This document shows, piece by piece, positions 1-10,879 of a stretch of 64,000 bases of DNA; positions within the stretch are counted from its first letter, which is position 1; each line of letters starts with the position of its first letter. The notes beneath the pieces are model-generated. The model made no database searches, was not told the DNA's origin, and was given only the letters and a program-made list of their open reading frames with translations. This stretch comes from Gnetum montanum (lineage: Eukaryota; Streptophyta; Gnetopsida; Gnetales; Gnetaceae), in NCBI GenBank assembly GCA_015680685.1, contig MNCI01010140.1, positions 84,907 through 148,906 on the forward strand, in the 5' to 3' direction. The position numbers and the translations under genes are program-made.

Positions 1-1959
1 TATCCCAACAAGATGGAGGAACCCATGATGGTAGTTGAAGGAGTTCCTAAATCCAGCACAGCCTGTGGTAAAGAACCCCTTACCAAGATCACCTAAGGAG
101 AGATCACAAGCTATTATCTTACTGAAGGAGTGGCATTCTATTCAGAGACTATATCTATGGCAGTATCTCTCCCTAACTCTCAAATGAAGTATCTCTAACC
201 TAGAGAGATCTACATCATAAAATAATAAACACAAAGTCAATGTCACATAAGAAGAAGAAAGATAAGGAAAGTATTTAAACTTTAGATATAATTAAAATTT
301 ACTTTAGGCTCCTTTCTTTTATATTTATGTTTGGAGGTATCCTCTTGTTATTTGCACTCTCCTTTTGTTTGGAACTTAAAGTTACTAGGTTATTAGAACC
401 TTGCCTAGTACGTTGTTTCAATAAAAAGAAAAATTTATTAGAAAATAAAATATACAAAATAAAAACAATAAAGGAGGAAATTAAATAAAGATATATAAGC
501 CTTATAAATAAGCTCTATTTCCATTACATTTTCCCTTGAAGTTGCCTAGTCTCTTTCAAAAGTCTAAGCACCTTCCATTGGTTCATTCTGCAACCTAGAT
601 TATACTACCAATAAATCCACAAAAATACATAATTAACAAACAAGTATTATATATATATATATATCATACCACTCTAGTTTCCTATGGATTTTGGGCCCAT
701 TTAAAAGCCCTTTGACCTTTCTTTGCACCCTCAATCTAACTCCTCACAACTCCCTCTTCTTCAAGAATCTCGATATGTAAACCAGGATTGAAAAGGCTAA
801 GAATATTGGTTGAAGCACTGTAACTTAAAATTAAGGACATGATCATAGGTACACAACATATAGTGTAAGGATTTTGTGGATTTTTCTTGGTGGCAGCAAC
901 ATGTTCCATTGCAAGATGTAAGACAGAAAAACAAGATAATGACCAACCATAAACCCTAAAAGTTTTGGCACCATGGAAAATTTAGATGAAATAGGCACTA
1001 ACATAGGAGTGGTGTGGATTCCATAAATCTTACTATGAATAAATTAACATATTTTAAAATTAATTTGATTAATAAAATCACCAAAATAAAACTAAATTTG
1101 GCTAATAGTAGAATCATGAACATAATCAGGCAAATCTTCTTGGAAAAACATTTGAAACTTAGGAGAGAAAATAGAAAGGATTAAAGGATTCTTCCCTAAG
1201 TGAAAACCTAAAATACACCAAATATCGACAAGAGTAATCACTAACAGTCCAAAGGTCATTTATGTAGAAGAACTATTACTTTTAATATAGACATTGCATC
1301 CTTGTATTATCAAATTTTTACAATATAATGTGTTAAAAATAGGAAAGACAAGCAACTAATACAATCTTGAGGTTGTGAGATATTGAAATTCTTTCACTTC
1401 AAGAAACTTACGCACAAAATTGGAACCAACAACTACATTATTTTAATGCAAAAGAATAGACACTAATTTAGGGCTACCTAAGGAAGCTTACATTTTGAAA
1501 TAAGCTTGAGAAAGATGCTTAGGAGCCATGATGTCACTTGTAGAAATCTTTCAATCTTTTTTCTAATGCTACACTACGATGGGCAAACACTTCTTCTCTC
1601 ATGTATTTATGGAAGAAACCAAGAACCTTAGCTAGGAGAAAAGAGGTAATGTGAACTTAAGCTAATTAATAATTAATTAAATATCATCATTACTTTTTAT
1701 GATTTTATGATTAATATATTAGGCAAACTAGTATTATCTTTAGCTAAATTCATATTACTCTCCAAGATGATTTCAACGGTACTAATTTCGTTGAAATCTA
1801 ACTTACAGTTTAAGACATATAATGTTTATTGGGTTGCATGTAATTATTAAAATTAAATTATTTCTTAAATATTAAATGTAAATTTAATTACAAAAAGGGA
1901 AGTGAGAGGTCATGGCTTCAAACCCATCCCCTGATTTGAAAAAAAAATTGTTACTTTAA
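1..1959. other. AT-rich stretch without a recognised gene
   Basis: No reading frame of useful length and no recognised protein motif was seen on either strand. A TATA-like TTATAAATA occurs near 504-512, and an AT dinucleotide run lies near 644-663. The 5' LTR of the chromovirus whose body starts downstream would be expected here, judged from the spacing in its relative at 52517-57525, but no copy of the 3' LTR sequence was found. The left end may therefore be deleted or too diverged to see by eye. Confidence 0.5.
644..663. repeat. (AT)n microsatellite
   Basis: Simple alternating A/T run of about 20 bases in non-coding sequence. No function is suggested. Confidence 0.85.
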
Positions 1960-2286
1960 AAAAAATTAGAGTTGTGGCCCTAGCCCTAATGGTTAGGGCC
2001 TATGGCCAACCCATTCAGTAGTGCCAAGATAGTCACATCATTGCAACCAACCTAGCAATAAAGTAGGATCCACCACATCACTATGTGGTAGGTTCAAAAG
2101 GCTCAGCCATGTAACATTAGGCCTAGTTGACCACAAGCTAGGCCAACAATAATGACCTTGCCCTACCACATTATGCTTCACTGTCATCATCCATCCTCTA
2201 TCATGCTATCTACCCTCCACCATGCCACACCCTTTCCCTATGCCATCATCTTCCTCACTTTCTTTCACACCACCATTGTTCCTGGC

Positions 2287-3025
2287 AACATTCTTTGCCA
2301 ATGCACCAAGGACACCATTGACACTAGGAATCATTAACCTCTCTAGCACACTATAGACACCACTAACATTGAGAATTGTTGCCCACTCTAGTGCACTATG
2401 GACACCACCAACATCAAGAATATTTGTCCTTCTGGCACACCGTGAACACCGTTGATGCCAAAAATCATTGCCTACTCTTGTGCACTGTGAACATTACTAA
2501 CATTGAAAATTGTTACCCCCTCCAATGCACCATAGGCACTACCAATGCTAGAAAATATTGCTTCCTCCAATGCACTATAGACATTGCTAGTGCTAATAAT
2601 TTTCACCCCATCTAGCACATCGTGGACATTACCAGCACCAGGAATCATCACCTCCTTTAATGCACCATGGACATCATCAATGCCAAAAATCATTGCCCCC
2701 TCTGACACATCATGGACACTGCCAACATCATAAATCACCACCCCCTCTAGTGCATCATGGACACTACTAGTGCTACAAATTGTCACCTCCTCTAATGCAC
2801 TGAAAACACTGTCAATGCTTGGAATCATCACCTCCTTCAATGCATTATGGATATTGCCAACCCCAGGAATCATTGTCCCCTCTAATGCATTGTAGACACC
2901 ATTAGCACTAAGAATTATCATCCCCTCCAATGCAACATTGACACCACTAGCTTTAAGAGTCATCACCCCCTCTAGTGCATCATGGACACCACAAGTGCTA
3001 AAAATCATCACCTTCTTTAGCATCA
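2287..3025 (+). repeat. 45-bp tandem array, about 16 diverged copies
   Basis: Units of 45 bp follow each other with substitutions but few indels. Each carries a core like ATGCACCATGGACACCACCA followed by an AATCATCACC-like stretch. Because 45 is a multiple of three, a 191-codon frame stays open on the minus strand (2472-3047) and reads as twelve 15-residue repeats of the type VMIPGAGNVHDALEG. I treat this as a by-product of the period, not a demonstrated gene. The array lies in the leader of element A, upstream of mini-repeats and the 5S-like segment. Element B has a comparable 44-45-bp array in the same relative place. Confidence 0.85.
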
Positions 3026-3049
3026 CTACAAGAAAACCCTCACCCACCT

Positions 3050-3340
3050 TTACATCTTATTAATTTGCACACGTCCCCCTTTAGGCACTAACAAGGAATG
3101 CATAAACCCTCCTAGACTGCATAGGCTCTATTAAGGGCTATGCAAGCCTACCTAGGCCATGTTGGACCCACCTAGGCTGCCCAAGCCTTGACATGGGCCA
3201 TGCAAGCAACTGCAACCTCAGCCCATTGTCGCCACCATGCCCCTTGCACATCCTACTTGCTACTCCTATTCCCCCACAACCACTACCACTATCCCCACTC
3301 CTACCATCAACATTGCACCTACCTCTAATGAAAACCAAAA
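3050..3340 (+). other. C-rich leader segment of element A
   Basis: This stretch is rich in CC, CCTA and CCAC runs and stands out from the AT-rich surroundings. It separates the 45-bp array from the mini-repeats. Short open frames on both strands (3138-3338 minus and 3193-3414 plus) look like chance products of the composition. A similar C-rich strand occurs in the leader of element B (56020-56600, minus strand). Confidence 0.5.
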
Positions 3341-3344
3341 TTTT

Positions 3345-3480
3345 CCTTCAACCAATGGAGAATTTGAATTTTTCATCAACCAACAAGGAATTTGAATTTT
3401 TTATCAACCAATGAAGAATTTGAGTTTCTATCAACTAGTGGAGAATTTAAAATTTCCATCAATTAGAAAGAAGAATATTA
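3345..3480 (+). repeat. AT-rich mini-repeats, about 27 bp, leader of element A
   Basis: Four or five imperfect copies of a unit like ATCAACCAATGAGGAATTTG followed by a short T-rich tail. The reverse complement of the same unit is repeated at about 55480-55610 in element B, again directly next to the 5S-like segment. This is one of the markers showing that the two elements share a leader module. Confidence 0.75.
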
Positions 3481-3520
3481 GTTTCAAATTAGGAATCTAG
3501 AAAATAAATTTAAAAAAGAA

Positions 3521-3630
3521 AATTTGATGTCATGGTAGCAAGTAAGATAAAAATTTTGCAATTAAGCACACTCATCCTGGAGTAGTACTAGGATCGGTGA
3601 CCACTTGGGAAGTCATGAAAAATGTGAACC
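3521..3630 (+). repeat. 5S rRNA-derived segment in the leader of element A
   Basis: From TTAAGC at 3562 the sequence aligns without indels to the 3' half of plant 5S rRNA, including TAGTACTAGGAT, GGTGACC (most of the C box of the internal RNA polymerase III promoter) and TGGGAAGT. The 5' half is weaker but recognisable: ATAAAAATTTTGCAA matches the ATCAGAACTCCGCAG part mostly through C-to-T and G-to-A changes. It is in sense orientation relative to the element. Cassandra elements are known to carry 5S sequence, but in their LTRs. Here it lies in the internal leader. It is unlikely to be a functional 5S gene. Confidence 0.85.
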
Positions 3631-3969
3631 TTTTTTTTTAACAACTTAAAACAACCATAAATCATGATTCTAAAGTCCATTTTTAACCAAAAAAAAACTA
3701 TTTTCAACAAATTTGAGCCTTCCATACACCATGAAATGGTTAGATTTAACTTTTGGATAATAGTAAATTAGTTTTCAAGCCATCATTTAGGGTCCTAAAA
3801 TAATTAGGATTCTATGGACAAGTAGAAGTTCATGACAATTCTAACCTCTTGTGAAACCAATTAACTATCTCAAGACTCATAAAGAGGGCCATATTGGTGA
3901 AGGATTACCAACACACCTGATTTCATTAACTTACCAGTGTCCAAAACTTGAAGAGTACATTGGAGAATG

Positions 3970-4790
3970 ATGGAGACATGGCTCAATGACTGGATGAATG
4001 CCCTTGAAGAATAAATTAATAAAATTAGGGGTATCCAAGGGGAACTTCATCAGTCAAATAAAGAGTTCAAGATATCAATGCAAAACATGTCTTAAAAATT
4101 AGGAAATTATCCCAAAGTTTGGAAGGAAAATTATTAGAAGTGCAAGGAAAGATGGATTCCTTTGTAGAATCCATTAAGCAGTTAACTGATGATCTCACCC
4201 AACCTTTTAATCCAAGAAACTTTTCACTTAGGGACCAATGCCAAGATCAGCCCCCACATTACAAAGATCCAAATGAAGATCAACTTTCTCCTACAAATTA
4301 GCATAGAAACTAGTCCCCACTTGTTGGACACTAGGGTGTTGATGTTCCTTCATTAGATCAAAGAATGGAACCTAAAGGCTAGGGATATTAAAGTTTGCAA
4401 ATACACCAAGAGAATCACTAACCCAAGTTCATGATAAAAAGATAAAACTAGATCATTATGATGGATCCCCTAGATCTAATGCTAAGATAAAAGATTGGCT
4501 TGATATAATGAAAAATTACTTCGATATGTTGAATTTGTCAAGCCAAGAGCATTTAGACATTGTCTCCTTGTAATTGAGAGGACTTGTAGTAACATGGTGG
4601 AATAGACTAAGATCTCAAGGATTTATTATGAATTGGCTCAACTTATATTATGATTTTAAACAAAAATTTGTACCAAATTCCTTCCTTAAGGAGTGTAAGA
4701 AAAGATTTGATCTGTGGAAGATTACTACAAGGAATTTTGCAATCTCTCTTAGTATGTAAGTCACCAAGATGAGGGAGAATTAGCTTCAAA
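3970..4790 (+). pseudogene. gag of chromovirus element A (decayed)
   Basis: Gag forms the virus-like particle that packages the element RNA. A probable start context at 3970 reads METWLND. The capsid-like part is best seen from about 4445 to 4760: KLDHYDGSP, then a W-rich stretch and LRGLVVTWWNRL, FKQKF, typical of the retrotransposon gag capsid domain. Several in-frame stops interrupt it and the zinc-knuckle nucleocapsid is absent. The sequence passes directly into reverse transcriptase after a 20-bp tandem duplication, implying an internal deletion of nucleocapsid plus protease. Confidence 0.7.
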
Positions 4791-4849
4791 GTTAATTGGT
4801 GGAATACATGAATAACTATGATCCCAAAAATAACTAGGGAATTCCAAAA

Positions 4850-4889
4850 GAACTTAAGGTATATAAAAAGAACTTAAGGTATATAAAAA
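4850..4889 (+). repeat. 20-bp tandem duplication at the gag/RT junction
   Basis: The unit GAACTTAAGGTATATAAAAA occurs twice in a row at 4850-4869 and 4870-4889. It sits exactly where the protease and nucleocapsid coding part of element A is missing, so it may be a scar of the deletion or its repair (inference). Confidence 0.85.
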
Positions 4890-5470
4890 TTCAATATTTC
4901 GTGAAACTAGGGAATTACCTTTTAAAAGAATTGTTGAACATGCCATTGATATTTTTCTTGGTGCACAACCAATTTCAAAAGCCCCTTATAGGTTTTTCAC
5001 TTCTGAATTAAGAGAATTGAAAATATAATTAGATCAATTTTTGGAAGAAGGGAAGATTTGACCTACCATCTTACCTTGGGGTGCACTAGTCTTATTCATC
5101 AAAAAGAAAGATGGTATGTTAAGATTATGAATCAATTATAGGGCATTAAATAAAGTGAAAATTAAAAACACTTATCCTTTACCTAGGATCAATGACCTAT
5201 TTGATCAACTTATGGGAACATATTATTTTTCAAAGATTGATTTAAAATCAAGTTACCACCAAATAAGGATTAAGGAAAAAGACATTGAGAAAACTACATT
5301 CAAAAATAGGTATGCATTATATGAAATTGTAGTGATGCCATTTTAATTAACTAATGCACCTACAACATTCATGGCATTAATGAATAATATCTTTCATGAA
5401 TACCTTGATCAATTTGTTATAGTATTTATGAATGATATACTTGTTTCTCTAAGTCAAGAGAAGAACATGT
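4890..5470 (+). pseudogene. Reverse transcriptase of element A (decayed)
   Basis: The domain reads in order [57 protein letters not shown] and [13 protein letters not shown], the classic Ty3/gypsy RT blocks. The catalytic YxDD block is altered: FMNDILV stands where FxDDILV is expected, so the first catalytic aspartate is replaced by asparagine. Stops interrupt the frame, for example before LTNAP and before INYRAL. The longest open piece is 5155-5346. Inactive as written. Confidence 0.9.
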
Positions 5471-5639
5471 TAAACATTTAAAAATTACAATGGAAGTGCT
5501 TAAGAAACATTAGTTGAAAGAAAAATTAAGTAAATGTGAACTATTCAAAAAAGAACTTTCATACTTTGGCCATATAGTATCTAAAAAAGGATTACAAGTA
5601 GACCTAGCAAAAGTTAGTGTAGTTCAAGATTGCCCAGAA

Positions 5640-6080
5640 CTAAAAGGTGCTACAATGGTTTGTAGTTTCTTGAGCTTAACAAGTTTTTATTGATGTTTTA
5701 TTAAAGATTATTTTACTTTAGTAGCTTCCCTAACTAACCTTTTACAAGAAAAACATGCATTTAAGTTAGATGAAAAATGTAGGGAACCTTTTCTCAAATT
5801 AAAGATACTACTCACAATAATGCCTATTCTGAGAATTTTGAATGACAATATACCATTCGAAGTCTCTATAGATACTTATGGAGTTGGAATCGATGCAATT
5901 CTTTCTATAGAAGATAAAGTGGTATGTTTTGAATCTCCTAAGTTGCAAGGAGCTAAGGTAAATTACTCAACCCATGATTTAGAATTACTAACAATTGTTC
6001 ATGCTTTGAAATTTTGGAGATACTATCTTTGTGGAAAAATATTTATACTAAAAACATATCATAAAAGCTTAGAATAATTG
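5640..6080 (+). pseudogene. RNase H domain of element A (decayed)
   Basis: An open stretch at 5820-6077 shows PFEVSIDTYGVGIDAIL, NYSTHDLELLTIVHALKFWR and YLCGK, which match the gypsy RNase H blocks for RNA strand removal during reverse transcription. The usual TDH motif reads TYH, so one catalytic aspartate is lost. The tether between RT and RNase H (5480-5815) is recognisable but broken. Confidence 0.85.
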
Positions 6081-6189
6081 TAGAGACAACCTATTTTGAA
6101 TACCTAACAACAAAAATGGATATAATTATTGGCTAAATATGATTTTGAAATTAAATATATTCTAGAAAAACAAAATGTAGTAGTTGATG

Positions 6190-7453
6190 CCCTTAGTCCA
6201 ATGTGGAACTTAATGATCAGCTTTGTGACAACCCCTATGGAAAAAGAAATTAAGAAACAAATAAAAGAATAGCCTTACTTTAAGAAGATCCTAACCAATA
6301 TTTCTTCTGAGCCTAATTATCAACTTGCCCCTAATGGTCTATTGATGAAAGGACAAAGAGTATGTATACCAGAAGGAAATTAGAGACTTAAGCTATTGTT
6401 TGAAGCTTGTGAAGTACCATACATGGGACATCTAGGTTATGCAAAGACTATATGATGATACAAAAATCCTATTTTTGAATGAAGAATGATGTATCCCATA
6501 CATTAAAAACTACTCAACCTACCATAGAATAAAAGTAGAACAAAAGAAACTGAGTGAATTACTACAACCTTTGGAAGTCCCGACATGGAAATGGAAAGAC
6601 GTTACCATGGATTCATTATGGGATTACAAATAACTGCAAAGGGAAATGACTCACTTTTGGTAGTGGTTGATCACCTATCAAAGATGGTTCATTTTATAAC
6701 TTTGAAATCTACAAACATGGATAAGAAGTAGCCCAAAAATTTGTATAAGAAGTATTTCGGTTACATGGGTGTCCTAAATCTATCACTTCAGACCAAGATC
6801 CCAAGTTCATATTCAAATTTTGACAAAATTTCTTCAAGAAACTTGGAACCCAACTAAAATTCAACACAGCTTACCACCCAGAGAAAGATGATCAAACTAA
6901 ACATGTGAACAGAATAGTAGAAGATATTCTATAAAGCTATTTTGGGAGTAGACCAAATATGTGGGAGAGTTACTTGCATTTAGCTAAATTCACCTACAAC
7001 AACATTTATCAAGGTTCCATACATTGAACACCATTTGAAGTAGTATATGAATGTAATTATCATACACCATTAACTTGGGTAGATCCAACCTTAAGAACAA
7101 AATGTAAGGAAGAAGAAATGAAAATAATGGAAAATATTGTTACAAGAGTTAAACAAAATTTACAAGCTACCCAAGACAAATATAAGGGATATGTGGATCA
7201 ACATCAACTTAAGAAGGAATTCCAAATCGAAGATCAAGTACTATTAAGAGTAAAACCCACCAAGAGTTCCCTTAAATTAGGAAAATATACTAAGTTGGCC
7301 CCAATATATTGTGAACCCTTTGAAATTTTTAAAAGAATTGGTGAGGTAGCATATCAATTAAAACTTCTAATAATCTTAAGAATTCACCTAGTCTTCCATG
7401 TAAGTTTGCTAAAAACATTTCATGAAAATGATATGTCTTATGTGCTAGATTAG
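6190..7453 (+). pseudogene. Integrase of element A (decayed)
   Basis: Fragments of the zinc-binding part (MGHLGYAKT near 6425) and of the catalytic core can be followed through at least two frameshifts: WKDVTMD, GNDSLLVVVDHLSKMVHFI, ITSDQDPKFI, then a block equivalent to HPQTDGQTERVNR in which the catalytic glutamate reads as lysine (TKHVNR). The C-terminal part is one open stretch at 7118-7453 ending in IHLVFHVSLLK, the usual end of Ty3/gypsy integrase before a chromodomain. Confidence 0.85.
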
Positions 7454-7652
7454 AACACTTTGCACCTAAGATCCAACACCAACTTCAAGGTCAAACCAAT
7501 TACAATCAAGAATTACTAAACCAAGAAGCTTTGTAATAAAACCATCAATGAAGTACTCATCCAATGGTCAAATTGTGATCAACAAACTTGGGAAAATAGG
7601 TAGTTCATTCTCAACACTTATCCTCAACCTTTTGATCATCATGATATTAAAT
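7454..7652 (+). pseudogene. Chromodomain tail of element A integrase
   Basis: Directly after the integrase C-terminus the frame continues, with stops, through VKPITI, TINEVLIQWSN and a QQTWEN block followed by YPQPFDHH. This is the chromodomain pattern (hydrophobic, VLIQW, then TWE) that in chromoviruses directs integration to particular chromatin. It assigns element A to the chromoviruses. The stops make it non-functional. Confidence 0.8.
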
Positions 7653-7794
7653 GATAAATTTTATTTATTATTAAAATAATAAATTATATTCTTTATTTTT
7701 ATAGATGATAATGAAGTTGAAACTAAAAATCATAACGAGGAAGCAGCAAATGAGCAGCTAAACATAGAGGAAGCACTCAAGGATGAGCTAGATG

Positions 7795-7810
7795 CTTATA
7801 GGGGGTAGAT
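7795..7810 (+). promoter_or_regulatory. Polypurine tract of element A
   Basis: TATAGGGGGTAGAT lies immediately before the TGTAATG start of the 3' LTR. A G-run just upstream of the LTR is the usual primer for plus-strand DNA synthesis. Confidence 0.7.
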
Positions 7811-8310
7811 TGTAATGTCTAATCCCTTGTTAAGGGTGGAATTGTACTATAACAATGTAATTATCCTTCTAAAGAAGGGGTGCATCATTATGAGGAGTCA
7901 TGATTTTTCACGGTACCCTTCAAGAAAATATTTGACCTATGCTATTTAAGGTCAGGCTTAGAGGTCATGTCGGCATGGAGTTGCAAAGCCAAAATTGGCA
8001 AGTGATGAGAGATGAATGAAGTGGGACAAGAAGGGACTAATCACCCCTTCAACTACATAGCCTAACCATTGTGGTAGTTTTTGATTGCCTCTATGGCCTA
8101 AGTGTCATGGGAAGATAACCCAAAGGACATTACAATGTAGCATTTTCATCAATAAAATTTTTTTTCCTCTACTTTCCTTCATGTTAAATTCAATGCATCA
8201 ATAATATGTACCAAGTTATTTCATTGTATTTCCATTATAATTTTCACATGTACAATGAATTAAGTAACAAAAAATCATGTATTGATGACATCTAAGAACT
8301 TGATGTCACA
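7811..8310 (+). repeat. 3' LTR of element A, 500 bp
   Basis: Starts TGTAATGTC after the polypurine tract and ends GATGTCACA. The middle contains TTTGACCTATGC, a TATA-like CTATTTAAGG and GGCATGGAGTTG, all of which recur in the reverse complement of the LTRs of element B (52517-53089 and 56952-57525). A polyadenylation-like CAATAAAAT lies near 8151-8159. The homology places A, B and C in one family. Confidence 0.8.
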
Positions 8311-10422
8311 CTAAGAAAGTATCTTCATTAGTTTTAGGATCAAATTTTCTCAAGGCATCTTTATCATTAAGAATATAAAAATTTAAACCAAAAACATGAA
8401 AATAACCAACCAATGGTTTTCTACAAGTTCATAGGGAGCTTTAATAATGAATCTTCTTACCAATTCTCTATTGGAGACAATGTGGTATTAATCACTTTAG
8501 CAAAAAAATGGTAAGAAATATTTTTGTCATTCAATATAGTTCTCCCCATTTCATTCAAGATACCATTACTTCTTTTAGCTACATCATTTTGTTGAGGAGT
8601 CCTTGCAGAAAAAAAATTAATGAAGAATGTCATTCATTGGATATTATTGTTCAAATTTAGCATTCTTAAATTCACCTCCATTGTCACTCCTGATGACATT
8701 GATGCCATTACCTTTTTATTTTTGTCTCTAATTACAAATTCTTAGAAAATGATCAAATACTTCATCCTTATGATATAAGAAGGCAACCTAAGTAAATGGA
8801 GGGTAGTCATCAACAATGGTTAGAAAATACTATTTCTTTCTCAAACTAAGAGTTTGAGTAAGAACAACCAAATCCATGTGAAGTAAATCTAAGGGACGAG
8901 AGGTAGAGATGCAATTTTTCTTACTAAACCTTTCCATATTTTCTTTCCTTTCTAGCAAGCTTCATAGATGTTCAAATTGAAATCTTTGAGTTTAGCAATC
9001 CTCAAACCATTTCCTTTATCACTAGGATCTAAATAATTTTCTTGTTTATGTGGTCTAACTTTCTATGCCACATATGAGCATCGTCTCTATTACTGATCAA
9101 GCACTTTGATTCAAGATTAGAATTATCTTCAAAAATAATGGTGTAAACATTTTCCTTTCTAGCTCCTGCTATAATAATACTACCCGAAGTTAAATCTTTA
9201 ATTTTGCAAGTTTCTTTGGAAAAAGTAACATCAAAATTTGAATCACAAAGTTGAATGACACTTAAAAGATTGTGCTTTAGCCCTTAAACAAAGAAAATTT
9301 TATTTAGCATAGATTGACCCTTACCTTTCCCTCCTATAGTACTAATACCAATTATAGAAGTTTTCATGTTATCTCCAAATGTGATGGTTCCATAGTTTTG
9401 TTCTAAAAAGTGTATGAATTGATATTTATCTCCCATCATATGTCTTGAAAAGCTAATATCAATATACCATGTGCTTGTTTTGACAATAGAGAAAATAACT
9501 TAAGCCATCATATTTTGTTTAAATTTCTTCTCTTTTTGCTTCTAAACTTTCTTTCCCTACAAGGCATCTTGTCTAAGCTGTTTTTGACAAGACCAAGTGT
9601 AATGTTTTATTCATAGATGGCAACAAGCCTGAACATGTCCAAATTTTCCACAATAAAATTAATTTAAGTTTCTAAATCTTGTTGTACTACCAAACTTGGA
9701 AAGATACCTTTTTGAGAAATCTAAAGAGGTTTTGATCTGTACATTCTTTTGCCCTTGGTCTACTTTGAGCTTTTCTTTTGAAAGTTTTTTATTAGTCTAT
9801 TCAATAACATTGGTTAGCCTTTAAATCTTGGCTGTTAGGTCTAAGCTTCCTTTCTTGAGACATAAACATTCTAAATTAAGAGTTACAATCTTTGTCTCCT
9901 TCTCATGCAAGATTACTTTCATTTTAATGCATAGATTTCAAAAGGAAATAACTTCATTAGAAAGTAGCTCATATCTTTCTTCTAAGGAGATTTCATCTTC
10001 TTCATGATGAAATCTTTGATCCTTAATAGATTCTTGATTTATCAAGGTAGGACATAGATGATGATCAGCTTTAGATGCATCCTTTGGACTTCTATTCTTA
10101 TCCAAATTGTTATCAATGTCATTGGTTCTTATTTATTTTCTTGAATTTTGTTCATGTAACCTACACTTGCAATATCTTTTGGAGGACATATGACCTTTTC
10201 CATTGCATATCCAACAATATGTAGAAGAGGAAGTATGTTTACCTTTACTTTTGTAGCAAAGAAGTTGAATATAGCTTTTCAAGAAACATTCCATGAAGTA
10301 CATTAGTCTCATCCTCTAGTTTGAATAATTGAATCTAACAACTGCTGGTGATTTAATATTAGTTGCACTTTCCATGTTCATGTTGAAGTTTCTATGTGAG
10401 GTTACCAAGCTCTAATGCCACT
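8311..10422 (-). pseudogene. Ty1/copia gag-pol fragment, minus strand
   Basis: Read on the minus strand from 10400 downward: a gag start MESATNIKSP, a zinc knuckle CWICNGKGH (10180-10220), a long K/E-rich spacer, a second knuckle CGKFGHVQACC (about 9615-9655), a protease block WYIDISFSRHMMGD where WYLDSGCSRHM is usual (active-site DSG lost), LKHNLLSV, the gag-pre-integrase block MWHRKLDHINKK, and integrase blocks LLHMDLVV, VDDY, IRSDNGGEF and RTPQQNDVAKRSN. RT and RNase H are absent because the element is cut at 8311 by the end of the element A LTR. Two knuckles with a long spacer and the LTR style suggest the SIRE/Maximus branch (inference). Confidence 0.85.
10405..10420 (-). promoter_or_regulatory. 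Primer-binding site of the copia element
   Basis: On the minus strand TGGCATTAGAGCTTGG follows the LTR after two bases. This differs by few bases from TGGTATCAGAGCTTGG, the initiator-Met tRNA primer site used by copia elements. Confidence 0.8.
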
Positions 10423-10800
10423 TGTAGATTATGAACTTAGAAGGAGGGTTGAATAAGTTTCCCAATTTAAAATGCTGATGTCACCAAAGATACACACAAA
10501 TTTTACATGGTTACCCAACTTGGATACATCCACACTCAGAGGGTAGAATTTGTGCACACCTCTAGACTTTGTTTCTTCAAAATGTGGTTTGAAGGACACC
10601 ACACACTGTAAAAGCTTTGAGCTCTGCTTTAGAGTGTTTCATTGTTGTGAAACCACTCAACCCCACAAGTTTTTATCAAGCTTAAAAATGTGGTTTAGAG
10701 GATCCCATGACCTTTGCAAAATTAAGCTCCACACTAGAGTATTTTGACCCTACAAAACCACTCAATTCTACAAGATCCCAATAAATTTAACAAATATGTC
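10423..10800 (-). repeat. 5' LTR (partial) of the copia element
   Basis: On the minus strand the LTR ends TTCATAATCTACA just before the primer-binding site and contains CAACCCTCCTTCTAAG, a phrase typical of SIRE-type LTRs. The outer boundary is not visible because caulimovirid-derived sequence begins near 10830. No second LTR is present, since the 3' half of the element is missing. Confidence 0.6.
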
Positions 10801-10879
10801 TTCTCGCAAAAAGCACATCAACCCCTCAGGGGTACTAGAAAGGAAGAAAAAGAATAAGGAGATAATGTAACTTTTTTTT

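Larger units (their letters stand above)
1960..8310 (+). mobile_element. Element A: decayed Ty3/gypsy chromovirus, + strand
   Basis: The order seen is a long leader with a tandem array and a 5S-like segment, gag, reverse transcriptase, RNase H, integrase, chromodomain, polypurine tract and a 3' LTR. A chromodomain after integrase is diagnostic of chromoviruses among Ty3/gypsy elements (established knowledge). All protein domains carry stops and frameshifts, and the nucleocapsid and protease part is missing between about 4790 and 4890. No 5' LTR was found. The LTR is homologous to those of the pol-less copies at 52517-57525 and 60661-61175, so this looks like the autonomous member of that family, now dead. 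Its right end sits against a minus-strand copia element, suggesting it inserted there. The left boundary is an estimate. Confidence 0.8.

Noticed and set aside
2472-3047. 191-codon minus-strand frame with twelve 15-residue repeats as a protein-coding gene
   Set aside because: The open frame follows from a stop-free unit of 45 bp, a multiple of three. It is antisense to the element and has no start context or conserved domain. Kept as a repeat observation.
3511-3630. Functional 5S rRNA gene
   Set aside because: The 5' half is heavily decayed, there is only one copy per element and no tandem 5S array or terminator T-run in the right place. It is an element-borne derivative.
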